NCBI GenBank assembly: GCA_000023405.1
Contig: CP001643.1
Coordinates: forward strand, 1,302,001-1,366,000
Direction: 5' to 3'
DNA from: Brachybacterium faecium DSM 4810
GTDB lineage: Bacteria; Actinomycetota; Actinomycetes; Actinomycetales; Dermabacteraceae
Length of the DNA stretch: 64,000 nucleotides
This document shows, in pieces, positions 60,970-64,000 of the stretch (position 1 is its first letter; each line of letters begins with the position of its first letter). The position numbers and the translations under genes were made by a program. The notes below the pieces were generated by a model. The model ran no database searches and was not told where the DNA came from. It was given only the letters and a program-made list of their open reading frames with translations.

Positions 60970-61600
60970 CGTTCCCCCACTCCGCGCTGATTCCCTTAAC
61001 GAGCCAGGATGTTCCGGTCCATGTCATCCCGCCGACCGTGCTGTACTCGAGTTCCCCGACGTCCACGCTTCCCGAGAAGTCATCCTTGGGTCGCTCGTGC
61101 GGAGTGGTCGTGAAGTCGTAGGCGACTTCATAATCAAAGTTGTTAGATTCGTGTGCTCGGATGGAGATGTCGGCGACCGTGAACTCTCCCCACGTTTCGT
61201 CGTGCTCGATGAGTTCCCGGTAGGTCTCCAAGAAATCATCGCAACTATTGCAAGACTGGTCCTGCAGGTTGGTCGCGAGCGAGTCATCCCCGCTCTGGTG
61301 TGCCCACATGGACACAGCGATGTAGTACCGGAACGCCTGCTCGGCTCCCTCAGGCGTGTTCTCGTCCATTCCCGCGAAGTCCGCCGGGTCGGGCGGTGGG
61401 ATGTCCGGGGCGTCCGCTGAAGGGTCGGTCTGCTCCCCTCCGCCGTCGCTCGGAGCCGGGTCGCCGCCGCCGTCGCTCGGGGCGGCGATGCCGAGGTCGG
61501 GCGGGGGAGCGGTGACAGGGCCGTCCGTGGTGTCGCCGCATGCCGCGAGGCCGAGCAGGAGGGCGCCGGCTGCAGCGGCGCTGAAGAGGCGTCGTGGCAT
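60953..61600 (-). CDS. lipoprotein, DUF6318-like
   Basis: A 215-residue lipoprotein: 'MPRRLFSAAAAGALLLGLAA' then the lipobox Cys ('LGLAACGD'). A low-complexity linker with a repeated 'PAPSDGGG/APSDGGG' unit extends to about residue 75. Then a folded domain starts 'PEGAEQAFRYYIAVSMWAHQSGD', with a Cys pair 'QSCNSCDDFLETYRELI' and 'TVGGMTWTGTSWLVKGI', similar to the actinobacterial DUF6318 lipoproteins. The function is unknown. It is translated with the PKD protein gene downstream. Confidence 0.8.
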   Translation of the reverse strand: MPRRLFSAAAAGALLLGLAACGDTTDGPVTAPPPDLGIAAPSDGGGDPAPSDGGGEQTDPSADAPDIPPPDPADFAGMDENTPEGAEQAFRYYIAVSMWAHQSGDDSLATNLQDQSCNSCDDFLETYRELIEHDETWGEFTVADISIRAHESNNFDYEVAYDFTTTPHERPKDDFSGSVDVGELEYSTVGGMTWTGTSWLVKGISAEWGNDVLTS

Positions 61601-61691
61601 GGGGAGTGCCTTCCGGGAGTGTGTCAGATCACCGACACGCTACCCAGGGAACTCCCAACTTCGCACCGGTTCGCGACGAATGTGGACAACT

Positions 61692-62510
61692 TCAGCGGTC
61701 GAACGCCGCCGCGGTCTCGGTCGGATCGAGCACCGCCGCCGGGTGGGGGCCCGCCTTCTTCCAGGCCTCACGCCACTGCTCGACCTTCGGGGAGGAGAGC
61801 GCCCCGCCGGCGATCAGCACCATGTTCCCGTCGGCCGGAGTGGTCAGGAGCGAGGCGTGCGTCAGCGTCCACACCCCCGAGAGGCCCAGCTCCTCGGCCG
61901 CGCCCTCGAGCTCCCCCACCTGCGCGGCGAGGAAGCGCTGCCCGGCGTCATCACCCACGTTGACCAGAAGCAGTCCGTCATCCTCCAGATGCGCAAGCGC
62001 TTCGAGATAGAAGTCCTTCGTGGCCAGGTGGGACGGTGACTCCTCGCCGGAGAACACATCCAGCACGATCGCATCGAAGCGGCGCCCCTCCATCGCCGCG
62101 AGCTCCTCGCGGGCGTCCCCGCTCACCACCTCCACCACGGTGCCCTCGGGCAGCGGCAGCGCTGTCGTGACCAGCGTGGGCAGCTCCCTTTCGATCTCGA
62201 CGACCACCTGCTCCGAACCCGGCCGGGTCACCTGGACGTACCGCACCAGCGTGAGCGCCCCTCCTCCCAGGTGCGCGATACGCAGCGGCTGCCCGGCCGG
62301 CCACACGGCATCGAGCACGTTCCCCATCCGGCGCAGATATTCGTGCACGAGGCGCGTCGGATCCTCGAGGTCGACATGCGACTGCTCCACGCCCCCGATC
62401 TGCAGCACCCAGCCGCCCACGACCTCGTCCTTCACGATCCACGCCGCCTGGTCGGAGAAGCTCAGCTGGGCAGTGCGCTGAGCGCCGGGCAGGAAATCAC
62501 TGGTGACCAT
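61692..62510 (-). CDS. spermidine-synthase-like methyltransferase-fold protein
   Basis: A 272-residue soluble protein with the polyamine-synthase Rossmann fold. 'DPTRLVHEYLRRMGNVLDA', 'RIAHLGGGALTLVRYVQVTRPGS' (G-x-G-x), 'VVEIERELPTLV', 'VVSGDAREELAAMEGRRFDAIVLDVFSG' and 'HLATKDFYLEALAHL' align with spermidine synthase strands. It lacks the aminopropyl-site motif GG-E/D and the N-terminal beta-domain, so spermidine synthesis is not assured. GACAAT lies 6 nt before the ATG. It is divergent from a GNAT gene. Confidence 0.78.
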   Translation of the reverse strand: MVTSDFLPGAQRTAQLSFSDQAAWIVKDEVVGGWVLQIGGVEQSHVDLEDPTRLVHEYLRRMGNVLDAVWPAGQPLRIAHLGGGALTLVRYVQVTRPGSEQVVVEIERELPTLVTTALPLPEGTVVEVVSGDAREELAAMEGRRFDAIVLDVFSGEESPSHLATKDFYLEALAHLEDDGLLLVNVGDDAGQRFLAAQVGELEGAAEELGLSGVWTLTHASLLTTPADGNMVLIAGGALSSPKVEQWREAWKKAGPHPAAVLDPTETAAAFDR

Positions 62511-62593
62511 GCCGCCATTGTCGACGATCCCTGCCCCGCCCCGCCCCGCGCGACGGCCTGCCCGCCAGCGACGGCACCGGCCACAATGGGCCC

Positions 62594-63067
62594 ATGGACA
62601 CCCTCACCCTCGAAGGGCGGCGCTACACCGTCGGCCGCGCGACCGCCGCCGACCTTCCCGAGCTGGTCGCGCTCCTGGCCGACGACGTGCTCGGGCGCGA
62701 GCGGGAGAGCACCGAGCTCGCCCCGTACGAGCAGGCGTTCGCCCGGATCGATCGTGACTCGAATCAGCTGCTCGTGGCCGTCCGCGACGCGTCGGGCGGG
62801 CTCGTCGCGACGACGCAGCTCACGCTCCTGCCCTCGCTGTCCCGCGGCGGCGCGACCCGCCTCCAGATCGAGGCGGTGCGGGTCGCGGCGGCGACCCGCG
62901 GCAGCGGCCTCGGCTCCGCCCTCCTCGCCTGGGCCCACGACTGGGGCAGGGCCCAGGGCGCGACGCTCGCGCAGCTGACCACCGACACCGCCCGCGCCGA
63001 CGCGCTGCGCTTCTACGAGAGGCTCGGCTACGTCCCGAGCCACGTGGGCCTCAAGCTGCCGCTGTGA
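62594..63067 (+). CDS. GNAT-family N-acetyltransferase
   Basis: A 157-residue acetyltransferase. 'YTVGRATAADLPELVALLADD' opens the fold, 'QLLVAVRDASGGLVATTQLTLLPS' gives the central strands, 'IEAVRVAAATRGSGLGSALLAWAHDWGR' holds the acetyl-CoA Q/R-x-x-G-x-G/A loop near residue 100, and 'LRFYERLGYVPSHVGLKL' is the C-terminal signature. The substrate is unknown. CACAAT lies 6 nt before the ATG. Confidence 0.87.
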   Translation: MDTLTLEGRRYTVGRATAADLPELVALLADDVLGRERESTELAPYEQAFARIDRDSNQLLVAVRDASGGLVATTQLTLLPSLSRGGATRLQIEAVRVAAATRGSGLGSALLAWAHDWGRAQGATLAQLTTDTARADALRFYERLGYVPSHVGLKLPL

Positions 63068-63108
63068 CGGCCGAGCGGCCGCCGGGCTGAGGGCGGCCCC
63101 GCCCGCGC

Positions 63109-63462
63109 TCAGCGCTGCGGCCCGGAATGCACATGGATGTGCAGGTGCTTGGAATCCTGATACGCGCCGAGATTCGTGAGCACCGCTGCGGCCCCGTGCT
63201 CGTGCTCCACCTGCCGGGCCACCTCGGCCACCACCTGCAGCACGGCGCGCAGATCCTCCTCGTCCTCCGGCCCGGCCGTGGTCAGCGACCCGATGTGGCG
63301 CTTGGGCACCACCACGAGGTGCACCTGCCAGAACGGGCGGGTGTGGTGGTACGCGAGCACCCGCTCGTCCTCGTGCACCACCTCCAGCGCGCCCGGGTTC
63401 GGGATCGCCACGTCGCAGTAGAAATCGGTGCCGGCGTATGCGGAAGCAGAGGAGGTCGACAT
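63109..63462 (-). CDS. HIT-family protein (histidine-triad hydrolase)
   Basis: A 117-residue nucleotide-phosphoramidate hydrolase or related enzyme. 'DFYCDVAIPNP' at the start, 'VLAYHHTRPFWQVHLVVVPKRHIGSL' in the core, and the catalytic triad 'KHLHIHVHSG' at the end are all intact. GATACT lies 6 nt before ATG 63462, so the mRNA may be leaderless. An upstream extension of the frame is an artefact of GC-rich sequence. Confidence 0.92.
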   Translation of the reverse strand: MSTSSASAYAGTDFYCDVAIPNPGALEVVHEDERVLAYHHTRPFWQVHLVVVPKRHIGSLTTAGPEDEEDLRAVLQVVAEVARQVEHEHGAAAVLTNLGAYQDSKHLHIHVHSGPQR

Positions 63463-63585
63463 GTCCCGAGTATCCCCTCCAGCCGGCTTGGGCACCCCGC
63501 TTCGACGAAACACTCGCGGAGGCGGCGCGTGCGCTCTATGGTGGGCGCATCCCGATGATGTGATGTGCACGACAAGGAGCCTCGA

Positions 63586-63873
63586 GTGCCGATCTACGAG
63601 TTCCGCTGCGAGAGCGCCCACGAGTACGAGCGCACCGTGCCCATCAGCGCCCGCGACGAGGACCTCACCTGTCCGCGCTGCGGCGCCCGGTCGCGCCGAC
63701 GGATCAGCGCGCCCCGGCTGAGCACCCTCGGCTCGCCCGCGGCCACGCTCCTGGACCGCACCGCGGCCAGCGCCCACGAACCGGCCGTCGTCGACCGGAT
63801 CCCGAGCACCGGCCGGGCCGCCGGTGCCCGCACCACCACGGATCCGCGCCACGCGCGGCTGCCGCGGCCCTGA
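63586..63873 (+). CDS. fmdB: FmdB-family zinc-ribbon protein
   Basis: A 95-residue putative regulatory protein. Translation probably begins at GTG 63586 ('VPIYEFRC'), with AAGGAG 6 nt upstream. The FmdB zinc ribbon is recognisable, but the first knuckle has one Cys ('FRCESAHEYE') while the second keeps 'CPRCGARSRRR'. A polar tail follows. It lies 57 bp upstream of the formamidase start, the classic fmdB-fmdA order from amide-using bacteria. Confidence 0.85.
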   Translation: MPIYEFRCESAHEYERTVPISARDEDLTCPRCGARSRRRISAPRLSTLGSPAATLLDRTAASAHEPAVVDRIPSTGRAAGARTTTDPRHARLPRP

Positions 63874-63930
63874 GTCCGGCCCGCTCTCGGCGCGCCCGCA
63901 CCGCGGACCCGCCGCTGTGGAAGGAGAAGC

Positions 63931-64000
63931 ATGCCCCAGAACGTGTTCCCCCTCGACTCCGCGAAGCCCTTCACCGAGCAGAAGATCCTCGGTCACAACC
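63931..64000 (+). CDS. fmdA: formamidase/acetamidase (FmdA), 3' end outside window
   Basis: Only 23 codons are visible. 'MPQNVFPLDSAKPFTEQ' followed by 'GHN' matches the N-terminus of FmdA/AmdA amidases, which hydrolyse formamide to formate and ammonia. AAGGAG lies 4 nt before the ATG. The upstream fmdB gene supports the call. Confidence 0.75.
   Translation, partial: MPQNVFPLDSAKPFTEQKILGHN

Noticed and set aside
61679-61690. A TTGTCCACA-like DnaA box near 61.68 kb
   Set aside because: It is a single site overlapping the end of a coding gene and is probably chance.

Overview
The window is a very GC-rich bacterial chromosome segment with the habits of a high-GC Gram-positive (Actinobacteria). 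It carries mycothiol-type genes (MshA-like glycosyltransferase plus MshB-like deacetylase), a DUF222/HNH protein, LuxR-type two-component systems, a group II truncated haemoglobin, and many leaderless promoters with a TANNNT -10 box 6-7 nt before the start codon. A Dermabacteraceae/Brachybacterium-like host is my guess from gene style; I cannot verify the genus.

Layout. 1-7.4 kb: end of an ABC solute-binding protein, two divergent thioesterases, globin, MscS channel, aminopeptidase N, DUF402 protein. 7.5-11.2 kb: fatty acid desaturase beside a histidine kinase and response regulator, resembling a Des-type membrane-lipid switch. 11.3-17.5 kb: Ser/Thr kinase divergent from a secreted anchored protein, then a heterodimeric ABC exporter with one degenerate ATP site. 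17.7-19.9 kb: DsbA-like protein, rpiB, Nei-type glycosylase. 19.9-25.1 kb: a LacI regulator with a GH127 and a GH51 arabinofuranosidase, tied together by shared TATCGATA operators. 25.1-28.3 kb: a peptidase and a GNAT gene whose junction is duplicated (176 bp, about 89% identical) around an AT-richer 1.4 kb cassette holding a secreted protein, frameshifted in a G7 tract, and a small membrane protein. 28.4-31.7 kb: ankyrin protein and a TPP-riboswitch-controlled YkoE plus fused EcfA-EcfA-EcfT thiamine-precursor transporter. 31.7-39.8 kb: PH-like protein, M13 peptidase, membrane protein, ADP-ribosylglycohydrolase, EEP nuclease-like protein, MshB/MshA pair, methyltransferase.

39.9-42.5 kb: nested mobile DNA. 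An IS481-family element (21-bp inverted repeats, 6-bp TCTAGG target duplication) sits at the stop codon of a DUF222/HNH gene, and an IS110-family element lies inside its transposase. The 5' non-coding end of the IS110 element encodes an apparent bridge RNA whose two target guides can be read against the actual insertion site. This is the most striking feature of the window.

42.5-64 kb: DUF222/HNH protein, a second sensor-kinase pair, an arsR-SRPBCC-VOC operon with an in-frame stop in the middle gene, a TetR-controlled SDR, a methyltransferase, ilvD, lldD with a divergent GntR/FadR regulator, a [16 protein letters not shown] methylcitrate operon with two TGTATACA operators, two secreted proteins, a spermidine-synthase-like protein, GNAT, HIT, and fmdB followed by the start of a formamidase (fmdA).

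I saw no tRNA, rRNA or CRISPR array. Functions are assigned from motifs and family knowledge; no database search was run.
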